Below are positions 32,290-44,774 of a DNA stretch of 64,000 nucleotides, in pieces. The translations under genes and the position numbers were made by a program. The notes below the pieces were generated by a model. That model saw only the letters and a program-made list of their open reading frames with translations, did no database searches and was not told the DNA's origin. Within the stretch, counting starts at the first letter, position 1. Each line of letters starts with the position of its first letter. The stretch covers positions 17,980,001-18,044,000 of the forward strand of contig NC_091976.1 of assembly GCF_036711975.1 (NCBI RefSeq), written 5' to 3'. The stretch is from Onthophagus taurus. Taxonomy: Eukaryota > Arthropoda > Insecta > Coleoptera > Scarabaeidae.

Positions 32290-33350
32290 TCGAATCAACA
32301 TGTCTTATATGTCTTAAGTGATCTTTCTACACTTTTGATTTCTAACCGAGCTTTCAATAGTGCCTCTATTGGCAGAAAGGTCAGGTCATTAATAAATTTT
32401 CTTCTATTCATTCTGTCATTAGTATGTACAAAATTAAGTAATATGGCAGCGTTTATTCCACTATGATCTAATATTCCATAGAAGAAAGAATTTCGGGTCG
32501 CTCTCGCTATTATATAAGTGTGGCAGTTTATAAAATGTGCCAGTACGCCCTTTGGTATCATTATAATCCATTACAATTACAGGATTCCCATTTCATCATT
32601 TATACTGTCACAACGGTGGATAGTTAATAGCAGAAGTACGACTTTAATCTTTTTTTTTTGGGACATAATGAAGGAGTGTTTCATTAATATCAAACGCAAA
32701 TGTGCAACAACCTCTTGCTTTTCCATTTAGAAATGATTAACGTACCTCCCGTTTATTTTTCTTCAGAGTTTCAATCATGTTAATGTTGTGATCGACTAAC
32801 ATTTTATCGAAGAGGTCTACAGAAGAACACCAATTGTCAACAGTAACATTTCATCCCGTCCCATGCGTTAGTTCTGAATGCTTTCTTACATAGGAACTGA
32901 CTCTTTACGGTCCGACAACACTTTTCCTACATATGGAATTGTATTGATCATATACCAAATTCTACAGTCATTCATCATTACTATTTTAAATTATACTTAT
33001 CATACTTATCTTATTGTGCAATACGAGTGCATTGTATAATATTTATGACAATTTGAAATAAATATGTTTCAAATTTTCCTAAGAGGATCAAATTCATCAT
33101 TGGTTCTTCGCACTGCTATAAACGATGCTATATTTCAACCAGTTGTAATCATTTTTTCCTGATATTACCGATGCTTCACTTGCAATTTCTTCCTCCTGTT
33201 GATGTAAATCTTCGTCACTCTCCTCACTATCTAAAACTTCTTGTTCTTCAAACTGATCGGAATCTTCTTCACTTTCTTCTTCACTGAAAGCGTCCTCTTT
33301 AACATTTTATTTACTTCGATTTTTAGTTCCTTAACAGTTGTAGTGGCCAT
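32290..33350 (-). pseudogene. piggyBac-like transposase relic
   Basis: On the minus strand, ATG at 33,350-33,348 is followed after a frame shift by an acidic N-terminus (EDAFSEEESEEDSDQFEEQE, then SDEDLHQQEEEIASE). This is followed by SVISGKNDYNWLKYS. Further on is VTVDNWCSSVDLFDKMLVDH and ETLKKNKREV, matching the piggyBac TxDNW(F)xS...KKNKRExP core. A YVPKKK-like block and a C-terminal ILDHSGINAAILL segment (32,561-32,295) correspond to the LLDIAxxNAxI region. Multiple stops and frame changes show it is inactive. Confidence 0.78.
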
Positions 33351-35559
33351 ACTATTACTAAGATGAAACAACATACCTGTGTGACTTAGCAAATTTTAAA
33401 ACTTACCAAGTAAAATATTTAAAATTGTTTAAACTAGTCAATAATGCTTAACAAAAAATATCACGCGAAAGGCACACTTGGGTTAAGCAGACCTCACCTA
33501 CACTTCAAAACGTTATTCTTGCACTGTCACTGAATGTTTTGTTTCCTTGTAAACGTTAGGTATATTTAAATATGTTATCTCGAATTTATACGAAAGGACA
33601 CAACAATCAACGATCTCATGTAACACTACCTCTCAGTTATAGAATGGCTGAGATCTGGAGGTTAAGATTAAAAATCTTTTCAAGCTAATATTTCACCAAC
33701 CAAACTTTTTTTTTATCAAAACACTAAGGAGTAGTGTATTTGTTCTTTCCCCTAAAACTTTCATGGGTTTAGACAAAATTGGCTCTTTAAATACTCGGAA
33801 AACTAAACAAAGTGTTCCATAAGCATTTTCAGATATTTTTCAGGAATCTTTAAAACTGTATCACCAACAATGTTGATTTTCGAATCATCCGTTCATTTAT
33901 ACGAAGAGTTACATAGCAACAAATAAACCAGGTGTAAAATTTTAAACATGCCGCGCAACCGGAAGTAATAATTTACTTAAACACCTGTCTCATTCTACCA
34001 AACTCGCATTTTTTGTTTTTGAAATTTTGTATGTGGAGGAAAATCATTGAAGAAGACAATATATGTATATTTAAATGTAATTTTAAACTTTAAGTATTAT
34101 TAACAAAAAATAGACATCGAATTATGATGTACAAAAAAAAAACTGAGTCATTTAGACAAAGAATGGGTCTGATTTTAACCAAAGTAGAACGCTTAAAAAG
34201 TCGTCAAGGTTTTTAAACACATAACTTTAACTTATTTAAACGAGATTTTCGCTTAAAAAGGATTATTCATTACAAGAACATAAGAAGTAGCATTTTGCTC
34301 TCCTTTTATAGCCCCAAAAAAAGGTCTCAAGTAAATTCAAGGTGCTCAAATGAATAGATTTGATTCGACTAAAAAAATTTATACAAACACTGACTCTATT
34401 TAGTGTCATTTAAAAATGTTATAATTTTAAAATAAACAAAAGAATTTAAATAACAAATTCATTTTTTAAGTAGGACTCTTACCAAATAACTTTAAACTTG
34501 TTACAACTTGTTAAGAAAATTTATTTCATTCCCAATTCTCTTTTATAATCCGAAAATGATTAAATAAAAACTTCTTATTGTCGTTTAAACAAAGTTTTGT
34601 TAAAATAACACATTTAAAAAGTCTTCAAGGATTTTAAATAAATAACTTTGGCTTGTTAAAACGACTTTTTTGATATTAAAAAAAACTTATTCATTCCAAG
34701 AAGTCGTATTTTGCTCTCGTTTGACCTTAATGCTCTGTGAACACAGGAATTTTATGAATGTTCTATTTTTAATGTTAGTATATCATTAGTAAGTCCTCTT
34801 AAAAACCGAAAAATAACACATCATTTTTCAAAGAAGAAATTTATTTATATGCACTAATCTGAAAATAAGTGCATACATAGTTTGTATTTTATTCAATTAA
34901 GTAGTAATTCAAGTTCATTAAAAGAAAAAGAAATATAAAAAGTTTCTTACCCTAAGTTTTTTAAGATTTTTCAAAGAACATTTTTAGCAAACCATCCCCA
35001 AGTTCGGACACTTTTAAATATTTAAAACACAGTAAAAGGGCACATTCATTTAACAAAAACGAATATCAACCATAAACAAAAAGAAAATAATTAATTAAAC
35101 TTAAAAACAACACGTGCAACAACAACTTCACATACGTCTTAACCTTACAAAGGTAAAATGTCAACTGTTGCTCCGTGCAGAATGTTTGTGTTGAAGTCGG
35201 ACATCTAGCGGCATTTATCTTAACCTTGATTGACAGTTGATTCAGAACGTATTCACATATTCTTTTGTATTTAAAATGAAATATATTAACATTTATTTGT
35301 TTTATAAATATTTTTATTAATATCCTAGATTTTTAAACTCAATTTCATGTAAATATTTAAAATTTAGTAACTAATTTATGAAAATACAAACAAAAATGGG
35401 TGCATTCTATAAACACCCAACACCGATTCATACAAATCTGTCAGAAAAACGAACATTTCCAACACCACAGAGAGAGAGTTTTGGTGGCCATATTGTAACC
35501 CTATTTGTTTATTTTATCATAAAAACGGATCAAAATCATAAAAAAGTGTCCTAAAAAAT
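33351..35559. other. AT-rich upstream region of Ndfip with degenerate repeats
   Basis: No coding sequence. Two related blocks, 34,189-34,310 and 34,611-34,730, share AAAAAGTC.TCAAGG.TTTTAAA, an ATAACTTT...CTT stretch and GTATTTTGCTCTC-like ends. A weaker third block lies at 34,470-34,560. They look like an old tandem array. The Ndfip promoter should lie in the last few hundred bases; no clear TATA box is visible. Confidence 0.45.
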
Positions 35560-38500
35560 ATGGATAACCACCCCGTTTCGACAGAGGGTCCTCAGCAAGA
35601 GGTAAAATACCAATTTAAATCCCTTCTTAACAATATACATTCATAACCAATCCTTTTAAAAAACATCTCACATACTATAGAGACATTCCCCGGAAGAACG
35701 TAATGAGGTCACATCTGTAATCCCTTACGTACCAGTGATGACAATAACCGCATATGCTTACGACGATATACCGCCACCAAAACCAGATTTTTCAGCACCA
35801 CCACCTTATGAGGCAGCCACAAAATTGCCAACTTATGAGGAAGTTCAAAGAGAAAAACATCTTGAGGGACAAGGAAGTGCTCAAAATCAACATGTAACAG
35901 TAAGGATTAATAAGATTTATGAATTTAATTCATAAAAAAAAAACAGAAAATCTAATTTCAAATTCAAAGTTATACATTTTTTTACTATTAGTACATTACT
36001 TCAGATATTTAGTGTTTACTTGATAAGGCATTTCTCTCCACATATTTTCTAACATAAAAATTCATAAAGGCGAATAAGCTTTTAGGAATGTTAATTATGT
36101 TGTTATGGATTTAGGAATGTTTTTAATAACCACTTTATTTTACGGTGATAAAATTACATTTTTTTATCTAGATTATATTCAACTTTAAATTTGTTTGTAA
36201 ATTAAAAGTGACATTTTAAATGTCAAAATGACATTTCATAACCTAAAAATGAAATTTTAAATGTCAAATTGACATTTCATGGAGAAAATAATTTTTTAAA
36301 CAATAATATAGGTTTGTTTTATTTTAAGAAGATATAAAAATTATTTATTATTTGATTTTGATACCTTAAAATTATTCATTCAATTTATAATTTTACGTTT
36401 CTACCAAAAATGACTAAAACTGATTGGAAAAAATGCAAATTCAAGCACATTTGGATTATTTTTGGATACTTTAAAGCCTTAACTGTTTGTGAACTCCAAT
36501 TGAAGTCTTTGCACTTTAAAGCAATTTTATGTTTACCTACTTTTTATACTTAACCATGTCAAAAAATCTTTATATTTTAATTTATGTAATTGTAGAAGGT
36601 TGATGTGACAAAGTGAACTCTTGATTTTTTCTGTTTTATTTAAAACATAATAACAGAAACTTAAAATGAAATCTAGTATTGTAGATAGGAGTAATTTGAG
36701 ATCTTTACTTTTTTTGTTAGTCCAATTGACTCACTGTAAATTATAAAAGAATTTCAACGTTTACTTGTATATGATTGCAATATGACCCATGTTGACTCAT
36801 GAATAGATGTAATGAAAACATTTCAATATCATGTTGACACCAAAAAAAAAGATAATTATTTTGAATTATACAGGGTGCCACAAAAGTCGGGTAGCACGGT
36901 ATTTCTGTTTTAAATTAACGGAGCGATACTCAACGTTAAGATTGTGCCATGCCTTCTGAAGGGCTCGCTTCAGACTGTCGAAATTCATTCAGTGGGGGTG
37001 ATCATGGCTGCAAAATTGGTCTGGCACCATTGTTGAACCATCTTAGCCTTGTGCGCGGGCGCTGAGTCCTGTTGTAATGTCCTGGGGTATTCCAGGGGAA
37101 TTAATCTTGACCCCCTAATCCACAAAAATCCAATGGTGTCTTCCCTGTCGAAGTCACTCTTGCCTAAATCATCACCTGGGCGGCAAACATAAAGATCGCT
37201 TTGGCGGTTGAATGTTTGCTCAATCGTGGAGTTCGTTTCTGAGGTTTGTCACATTTATGAAGGCGAGTGACGTTCTGAACCGATGTTTATCTGACAAAAA
37301 CGAAGCTTTAACAGTATTCCTGTTGCTGCAAGAAAACGAAGCCATTTTGTTCCGCCTTCTTTTAAACTCTAGTCCTCTTCTATTAAAAATAATATTTTTA
37401 TTAAAATGATTAGTAGTGGATTTTCCGGCCGTTTCAATATCGTAACAATGACACTGTTTTATGACACAAGATAATCCAGAAATTAGTAGAAAAATTGAGT
37501 ACAACAAGCAATATAGTAAAGAAAAAGTAGCCATGTTCTGGAAAAACAGCAAGATTACTCGAAAATCTCATGGCAGTAAGAAAGAACTCTAAGTCGATTT
37601 GCATAGCAACATACACGCCAGTTACAGCTTAACTTAGTGAATCTGTGAGAACAGTTTTGCGTTAAATTTTAAATTCTACCCATATAAAATGCGCTAGTCT
37701 CAAAAGCCTAGTCTTAAAATGTGAAATTAAAGTGAAATTAGTATTATAGTTAATTAACAGATACTGAAGAATGCTGCATATTTCACGAAAGATAGTCGAC
37801 CATGTCGCAATTGTATCTAATAAGTTGTGTCCAAAGAGTTCTATGTGATAATGAAATTTTCAGTAAGGCACCCCACAGAAACTTCTTACTTTGTAAAAGA
37901 GAAGAATTCGTTCAATCTCATGTTGACAAAGAAATCGATTTCTTGTCTACCATATGTTGCCCAGAAAAATGTATTGCTGGAAAGAGCTGCACAACACAGG
38001 CAATGTTATGGTTTGGAGAGCTATTGCAATATGCGTTATAGGAAACATTTACTGATTTACAGTACTATGGCCCGATTTGTATAAAATAGTTTACTTTAAT
38101 TTACATCCAAGTCCGTAAAGTGTAAATTGCAAGGGATAAACATAAATTCAAATTTCAAATAAATTACGCTATCCTAGATTAGAAAAAAGTTGAAGGCAGA
38201 AAGAATCTAGGAAAGGAGTAAGTACTTTAAAATTATCGAACAGAGCCTGGAAATGGCTAACTTTCTTTTATCAAAACAGCCTTGCAATTGTAACATTACA
38301 TGACAGTTTCAGGAAAAGTATATTACAATAAACTTTGAAGTTATCAGTGGATATTGGGAGTTGAGGAACGCTGGATTTTGCGGCAAGACTGCCACCCAAA
38401 GCACATTGTAAACGTTATCAAAAGCTGGAGCTGAGTTATGCACCCATTAAGCTTTTAGTGGGTTAGTTTTTAGCTGTTACTTTTAAAAATGGTCAAATCT

Positions 38501-41170
38501 CCGTTACAGCAATCATAGAACAAAGAGGAGATAATAAACTTAATTAATGCCTAATTCTTTTGCGTAGCTATAGAATATCCAGGAGGATCAACCAAATTAA
38601 AGTCTTGAAAACTATTGTTACTTAGGTTTAACAATTTATTTTTAATTAAAAATTACGTTGTTATGTAGCTATTGAAGTTATTGGCCAATGTGCCGTCTCC
38701 TCAACCCCCGTGCCATCATGGGGGATCCTTCCCAGTGTTTAGTCTTCTCTGCACATGCATGATAACGATATCTAGAGGTGTATGATTGGTTACTCAGACC
38801 GACGGCTTAACATCTACTTTGAATTACAATTGGCAACTCAACATACTTCCGAGATTTAAACCCAAAAATGGTATCATGTTTCAAAGCTACCAGTCTTTTA
38901 GATTTTGCCTGAGTAAAACTGGAATCCACTGCTTCGCCAAGTGATAATATAGATATCCTACAGGAAATGAAAGAACGTTTAGCATCGAAATCAAAAGGAT
39001 GGAATCTTCTCCAAAGTGACTATTTTTCTTATGACGGATATAAGAAAGTTTTTGAACTTCTGTGAAGCCTTTGCATCCAGATGATAAACTTTCGTATATA
39101 ACTACAATAGCGCTATGTTAAAGTCGCTTTATAGACTGAAATTTCCTCTTGTTAATTATTATAGAGGAGATGATGTCATCCATGTAATTGTCTCTAAAAT
39201 GAACGAAAGAACCGAACAACTGGTTTTCTCTTTGTTCTTCAGCAAGTTTTCGAATACAATGAGTTGCTAGATGAGAGATGGCAAGTTACTGTTGTGAGTT
39301 CATAACTTTGAAGGAATTGAAGATTCAGATTTGATCTGAAGTTCTTCTGAGAACCATTGAATACATTGCGGATTCTTGTCTTACAATTAGTGTAAAAGTC
39401 ACACTGTGTCACCCCAATGTGTTTGAATGAAAGGATTCTTACATACATATTATTATTAGTTCCTTTTTATACCTTCTAACATTGAATACAAGTATGTATT
39501 AAATGAACGCATTTGTAATCAATTAGAGAGCTTTAGAATAAAGTCTTACAAAAATAATTTGATATAAAGTCTGAAACGACTAATGAAAGATTAACGAGTT
39601 AAATTGATATATGGGTAGATCGCTTTTAATGTGAATAAGATAACTTATACAATTATTAAAGTATATTAGAGTAATTCCCATTCAAAAACCAGGGGATACA
39701 AATGATAAAAGTAAATATAGACCAATATCAATAGTACCAATAATGCCTCATAGTCTGCAATAGCTGCCTTGTCTTTCCGCAACAGCCGCAACGTTACTCT
39801 CATTAACGGCAAAAATTGTACCACCTTTTCGATTTCCTTCTTTTAAAGCTAACTTAATAACATCTCTTTAAACTTCGCTGTATAGAAGAATCTCTTCGAT
39901 TTTTGCTACTTCGTTTCCATAATTACGCTGTTATATGTATATTTAAGCACACACCACGTTTGAGCTACTACGAGGGCGGTATATGAACTGAATTCGTGCT
40001 AGGCATTACTATTTATTTTTAAAATTATATTTATTTTCCAATTTTTTCTGGCTTGGTAAATTTATTAGTATAATAAAAACTCGTCGTAAACAAGGTTTCT
40101 TTAGGTGCATCAGCGTCAGTCAACGGAAAAAATATATATTTATGGTTAACAACAACCATTGCATCGTTTTGGTGTTGTCGAATTGCTCAAAGAAAGATGC
40201 GGTTACATTCGCAAACTAAATTTTTTTACCACTATGCATTTTTAATTTCGGGATGTGGATTAGATTCGAGTGCGGATAAGATTCGAGAAAATATGGTAAC
40301 TGTAACAGGTATAATCGTGAAAATAATTGAACCATAACAACATCATTAAAAATATTCGCACGTTTTTTGGTTGTTAAAATCGGAATGATTAATCTCCATA
40401 TATAGCGAAAGTATTGTATTATTGAATCGAATCATTCCACGTTGAAAGTTGCGTGCTTAAATTAGATTATGTTCAATGATTACTTTTTAAGACTCGAAGA
40501 AAGTGATGTTGCGACATAAAACGTCATTTGATTTATTAATTTATCATTAATCAAGAATAATTCCTGATTTGCAGTTGAGATTAGGTTTTCTTAATACAAA
40601 CTACACCAAAATAAAATCCTACCGAAAAAAGAATATAAAATTAATTAATTTTTAGAGTGAATTTTTACCAAATACTCAAAGAACAATTATTGGTTTGGAC
40701 GCAGAAGAAACCGGAGATGGAGATACTAGTCTATTGGGGACTGATTTTATGTTTTATACAGCATTTTTTGGTTCGTAAAATAATTGTGTAATAATGATAT
40801 TAATTTTTAATTTCTTAATTTTAGTTGCCTTTATATTTAACTGGATCGGTTTTCTTTTATTAATGTGTTTCTGTCACACAATCGCATCTCGCTATGGTGC
40901 CCTATCAGGATTTGGGTTATCCCTTGCTAAATGGACATTAATTGTGAAACATTCAACTGATTTAGCATCAAAAGACAATAGTTGGTTATGGTGGTTGATA
41001 ATGACTTTTGGTAAGTTATCCCTAGAGGCAAAGAAAGAGGTTGTTTGGTGATTTTGAAATTTTTAGGATTAATAATTTGTATCCGAGCCATTTTACAATA
41101 TTGGAGTATCAAGAGAGGGTGGAGAATGTTGACTGCCAGTCATCAAGAACGTTTATTATTTTTTTACTAA
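35560..41170 (+). CDS. Ndfip: NEDD4 family-interacting protein (Ndfip), five coding exons
   Basis: Exons 35,560-35,601, 35,681-35,899, 40,656-40,770, 40,825-41,010 and 41,067-41,170 join in phase to 221 codons plus stop, the usual family length. All junctions are GT-AG, and the donor after exon 2 is GTAAGG. The cytoplasmic N-terminus carries the WW-binding motifs PPPY (54-57) and LPTY (63-66). Three membrane segments follow, with the family signature FNWIGF and SRYGALSGFGLSLAKW. The C-terminus WRMLTASHQERLLFFY is the expected short tail. Ndfip is an endosomal/Golgi adaptor that recruits and activates HECT ubiquitin ligases of the NEDD4 group. Intron 2 (4.75 kb) is filled with transposon relics. 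The polyadenylation signal AATAAA is at 41,581. It runs tail-to-tail with the next gene. Confidence 0.92.
36205..36282. repeat. Short palindromic direct repeat in Ndfip intron 2
   Basis: GACATTTTAAATGTC palindromes and GACATTTCAT units recur twice within 80 bp (AAATGTCAAAATGACATTTC and AAATGTCAAATTGACATTTC). It is probably the end of a small foldback element. Confidence 0.45.
36869..37212 (-). pseudogene. Tc1/mariner-like transposase 3' relic in Ndfip intron 2
   Basis: Begins at a TACAGGGTGCCAC terminus typical of mariner-like inverted repeats. Read on the minus strand it gives LQQDSAPAHKAKMVQQWC, then an ITPTEWIS segment and SLKRALQKAW-like pieces. These match the catalytic-domain end (QDxAPxHxA..., then DxNPxDYxxW and SLKxAL..W) of Tc1/mariner transposases. 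Only the last third survives. Further decayed protein-like frames at 37,801-38,080 may come from another such element but are not assignable. Confidence 0.7.
37213..39671. other. Remainder of Ndfip intron 2, unassigned
   Basis: No exon or RNA gene recognised. A small GC-rich hairpin (CCCCCGTG...CATGGGGG) lies at about 38,706-38,725. Open frames at 37,212-37,616 and 37,802-38,084 have no clear motif. Confidence 0.35.
39672..39910. pseudogene. Two tiny transposon scraps: LINE RT (+) and HTH segment (-)
   Basis: 39,672-39,745 (+) reads VIPIQKPGDTNDKSKYRPIS, the RT motif 'IPIxKxGDxNDxxxYRPIS'. Immediately after it, on the minus strand (about 39,905-39,745), is RDVIKLALKEGNRKGG, then FAVNESNV. 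This resembles the N-terminal helix-turn-helix of pogo-like transposases. Both are far too short to function. Confidence 0.6.
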
Positions 41171-41721
41171 ATTTTAAAAGTGAAAAAATAAATGGAAGGA
41201 GATCGCAATAATAATAATAATGATAATAATCATTTTTATTTTTATCATTTTTTGTGTAGGTATGTTTTTCGAGGCTGTGTTAACTTGATCTTTACACCTC
41301 TTTAAAAGTTGACTTTTTTGCATAAAAGAACCGAGCACCTTCTTTTTGTTGTAAATTTTTAGGTCTACTTATTTTAGGATATTTTTTTATTATTTGTTAT
41401 TGCTTAAATAAGTCAATTTGTATAATAATCCTGTACAATGTTGTATATTTTTTTACATTCCCATTGTATTTATTTTTTATTCACTAGTTAGTAAGTTATT
41501 CTTAGATTTCTAAATAAGAGGCACTTTCTTGCCTCTTTTTAAGCTGTATATATTCATATAATCGTAAAAAAAATATAAACAATAAAAATAAATGTAACGA
41601 TGAGGTGCTTTTTTAATTTAGTTATCTTTTAGCACAATTTATCAAATTACTTATTGTACCTTTATTTTTTTTGTGTAATAAGACCCAAATAAAACCACGT
41701 AATACATAAAATTATTTTAAT

Positions 41722-42207
41722 TTATTTCACCTTAACAAATTTTGATTCTAATTCGTAAATCCCAACAGATTGTTTTAATTTATCATCATATTCCACCCAT
41801 TCTTTTTCGGATAAATCAACATCATTGAAAGTTTTGTTGCTTTCCTCAACTTTGGCAATCCAACCATCACTTGGTTGAAAATCAATGGGCTCTATCCCAC
41901 GGCAATCGAAAGTTACCAATGTTTTAAACTTCCCTACATCATCTCCTGTGTATTTCCCATTACTTCCTTCAATTATATCCAAACTATTTTCTCTTCCACA
42001 AAGCTTGCATCGCGCTAAAAAATGAGTATCTGATTTTCCCGTTTTTGTGGGGAATCTTTGGGATTCTTGAACATCATGCCATTTATCGGAGATTTCACCA
42101 CAATTTAAACATTTTAGTTTTAAGAGGAAATTGTAATCCGGATGGTTTGTGAAGAGCTCGTCGAGGTTTTCTAGATTTGCTTTAATTTGAAGACTTATTT
42201 TAACCAT
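41722..42207 (-). CDS. CZIB: CXXC-motif zinc-binding protein (CZIB / DUF866 family)
   Basis: Single-exon gene of 161 codons. The start is taken at the Met of MVKISLQIKANLENL (42,207), because the family begins with M-(G/V)-K-I-x-L-Q-(L/I)-K-A. An upstream in-frame Met six codons earlier is unlikely. The zinc ligands are C33/C36 (KCLNCGEISDKW) and C67/C70 (RCKLCGREN), at the positions known for human CZIB (C1orf123). The conserved DCRGIEPIDFQP and ESVGIYE-like C-terminal blocks (here QSVGIYELESKFV) are present. The family is small, soluble and widely conserved; its biochemical role is poorly defined. A poly(A) signal AATAAA lies about 60 bp past the stop (complement of 41,661-41,666). It is convergent with Ndfip and divergent from the ZAD-like gene. 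Confidence 0.93.
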   Translation of the reverse strand: MVKISLQIKANLENLDELFTNHPDYNFLLKLKCLNCGEISDKWHDVQESQRFPTKTGKSDTHFLARCKLCGRENSLDIIEGSNGKYTGDDVGKFKTLVTFDCRGIEPIDFQPSDGWIAKVEESNKTFNDVDLSEKEWVEYDDKLKQSVGIYELESKFVKVK

Positions 42208-42651
42208 TTTTTTGTAGGTTAACAAACGTCAATTTTTTTTAGGTTATGTCAACCCTAAAAATGTCGAAGTATATAGAGCATTTCGTTTAAAAAGAATTTT
42301 TTATTTCTAAATAATGATACAACACATTTTGTATTTTAGATAAAAATTAATTAATAACGTTACATTTTATTTTTATCTCAATTAAAAAAATGATTTGGTT
42401 AAAAAATAATTGTGGAAAATTATTAATTTCGATAAAATTTAGTTTGTTATACATGTCGGTAAAACAGTAACCACTTATTAGAGTTAGAGGCGGATAACCT
42501 AAAAAAATTTTAGTTTGTTATTAATCATGTTTAAAATATAATATACATCAAAATATATAATTAAAGTATAATTTAATACCTTAAAATTGAATAGAAATAA
42601 GATTTGGAAGTATTTTAACCTTTTAAAATTGTGTGATTAAAAAAAAATAAG
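42208..42651. promoter_or_regulatory. Shared 444-bp divergent promoter region (CZIB / ZAD-like gene)
   Basis: Very AT-rich interval between two head-to-head starts. No canonical TATA, Inr or repeat stands out. The architecture suggests a bidirectional housekeeping-type promoter. Confidence 0.5.
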
Positions 42652-44342
42652 ATGATACCAATGTTAAGTTGTTTATTTTGCAAAAGAAAACGGCGTTTAT
42701 TTAACATTTACAAGATTTATGGGCGTACGGAAAGACCAATTACAAGTTATATTATAAGTTTCTTCGGAGATGTGGTAAGATTAGTTTAATTTATTTGAGT
42801 TATAAAGATTTTTAAGAACCTAACCTCAAAAAATAATTTTAGGAAGAATATTTAAAAGAAGATCACGGGATATGTAGCACTTGCGTCCTCCTCCTTAATA
42901 AGCTTATTTACATAAAAAACTTCATGGTTAAAACAATAATCGACGATACAGTTAACTCAGATTCTTACGTAAGCTTTTCAGCAGCTTACAAACTCTTCTT
43001 ACACAACTTAGATAAATTAAATTTTGATGATGGGGATTCAATGGAAGATGGTGGTGTATCTGATTTATTAAAACCAATGCATTCAACTCCGTGTGAAATT
43101 GATTATGATTATTCGAGTGATAGAAACACCCCGTACATTGACAAAGAAGTGGAGAAAGTTTTTAGGCCATCAAAAAGAAAACGCCGACGATCCACTAAAT
43201 CAACAATTGATGACGACACAGGAGTTTCACCCCCTTGTTTACGTTATGATGAAGACGGCCGATTATTAAACAAACGTACCAGATCAGTTTCAAGGTTATT
43301 AAACGCGATGCAAGAAGACGTCGATTGTGGCGCAAAAGAAAAGGAAAATTTCGAAAGAGATCACGTTTCCCATCACGAATTATTAGCGAAATACTTTTGT
43401 TGTGAGTGTAGATCGGATCGATTTACATCCTTAGATTTCGTACATCATAAAGCTTCAGAAGAAATGACGTCTTTTTATCGTATTGATTATAATGATCATC
43501 CAAATAACAATTCAAAGCAGGTTACAACAGGAGATTTTCATGTAAAAGTTTTGATACAAAAAGGAAAAATTAATGATAGCCCAATTTTAAGATTTCAAGA
43601 GTCTCCTGAAGTTATTACACCTTCATTAAACACAAGTTTATCTCAAAGTAGTCAACAATCCGACGTGGAGGATTCAGAATTAGATACAGGACAAGAAAAT
43701 TCTTCAATAACAAGCGAAAAAAATGAAACAAATAATTCAAGTATCACAAGTAGTGAAGATGACATACATAGATATAATGAAATTGAGCTTGATGATAAAT
43801 GTGAAGAAGATAATATCATTGCTGAAGGTGAGAGTTTATTAAGTGATGATGATAAAGTTATTGAGGAGAGTAAAGATGATAAAATTGAGGAGGAAAGTGA
43901 AGATGATAAAATTGAGGAGGAAAGTGAAGATGATAAAGTTAATGAAGAAAATGTAGGTGATAAAATAGAAGAAAGTGAAGATGATAAAGTTAATGAAGAA
44001 AATTTAGATGATAAAATAGAAGAAAGTGAAGATGATGAAGAAAATTCTTGTTATATACCAAGTGCCTTAGAACCAGAAAGAATGGTTCGCGATATAATTG
44101 ATACATCATCCTCTGAATCTGAATCTCCTGAAGATTTACACAAAATGTTAAGAAAAAGAGAACTTAAAGTGGATGTTACTCGAATGATAATCGATGAGGC
44201 TTTATTGACACGTTTAAATAGATTTCCAATTTACCAACGCAGGAGGAGAAGCGGAGAAAGTAGAAGTAGTGGGAGTGGCAAGTATGATTTTAAAAATAAT
44301 TTAAGGACAGATACAGAATATGATTCGTTTGATAGTGATTAA
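42652..44342 (+). CDS. ZAD-like zinc-binding, acidic nuclear protein, two exons
   Basis: Exon 1 is 42,652-42,774 (41 codons, phase 0, donor GTAAGA). Exon 2 is 42,843-44,342 (acceptor TAATTTTAG). The 540-residue product starts MIPMLSCLFCKRKRRLFNIY and has Cys pairs C7/C10 and C52/C55 (GICSTC). That spacing and the C-terminal helix LLLNKLIYIKNF fit the ZAD domain, an arthropod dimerisation module usually found in zinc-finger transcription factors. No C2H2 fingers follow. Instead there is a basic NLS-like SKRKRRRS (about 151-158), a Cys cluster YFCCECRSDRF (about 225-235), and a tandem acidic repeat (about 355-445) of EESEDDK-type units. A Ser-rich segment and a basic tail IYQRRRRSGESR complete it. 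Role not known; chromatin or transcription function is inference from domain and composition. Confidence 0.8.
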
Positions 44343-44774
44343 TTAAAATATGCTTATTTTACTTATATAAGTTTAATTTTTCTTTTTTAAATTAATATTG
44401 TAAATAAGGCATTAATATTTTGCGTTAATCCTAATTTGATTTTACAATAGATTAATTTATATACATAGATATTAATTTTGTTAGAATTGTTTTGAATGTT
44501 CATTTTCCAATAAGATTTTTAAACAACTTCTAGTCATATAAAAACGATGTTTTGACCAATTCTCTGCGTTTCAGGGTGATTTTAATGAACATTTAGTACT
44601 TTTTAATACATCACAATTTTTTTTTGTTAAGTAATTATTTGTCAAAGTACAAAGTAAGGCCCCATCTACATAGTAGGAGTAGTTAAAAGTTAATTTTTAA
44701 CCTTTTATAGCAATTAAAAAAATTTTTATAAAATTAAGATATAAATTAAAAATCATTTAAAATTGGAATTTCTT
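44343..44774. other. 3' flank of the ZAD-like gene
   Basis: AT-rich, no features beyond probable 3'UTR. Confidence 0.4.
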
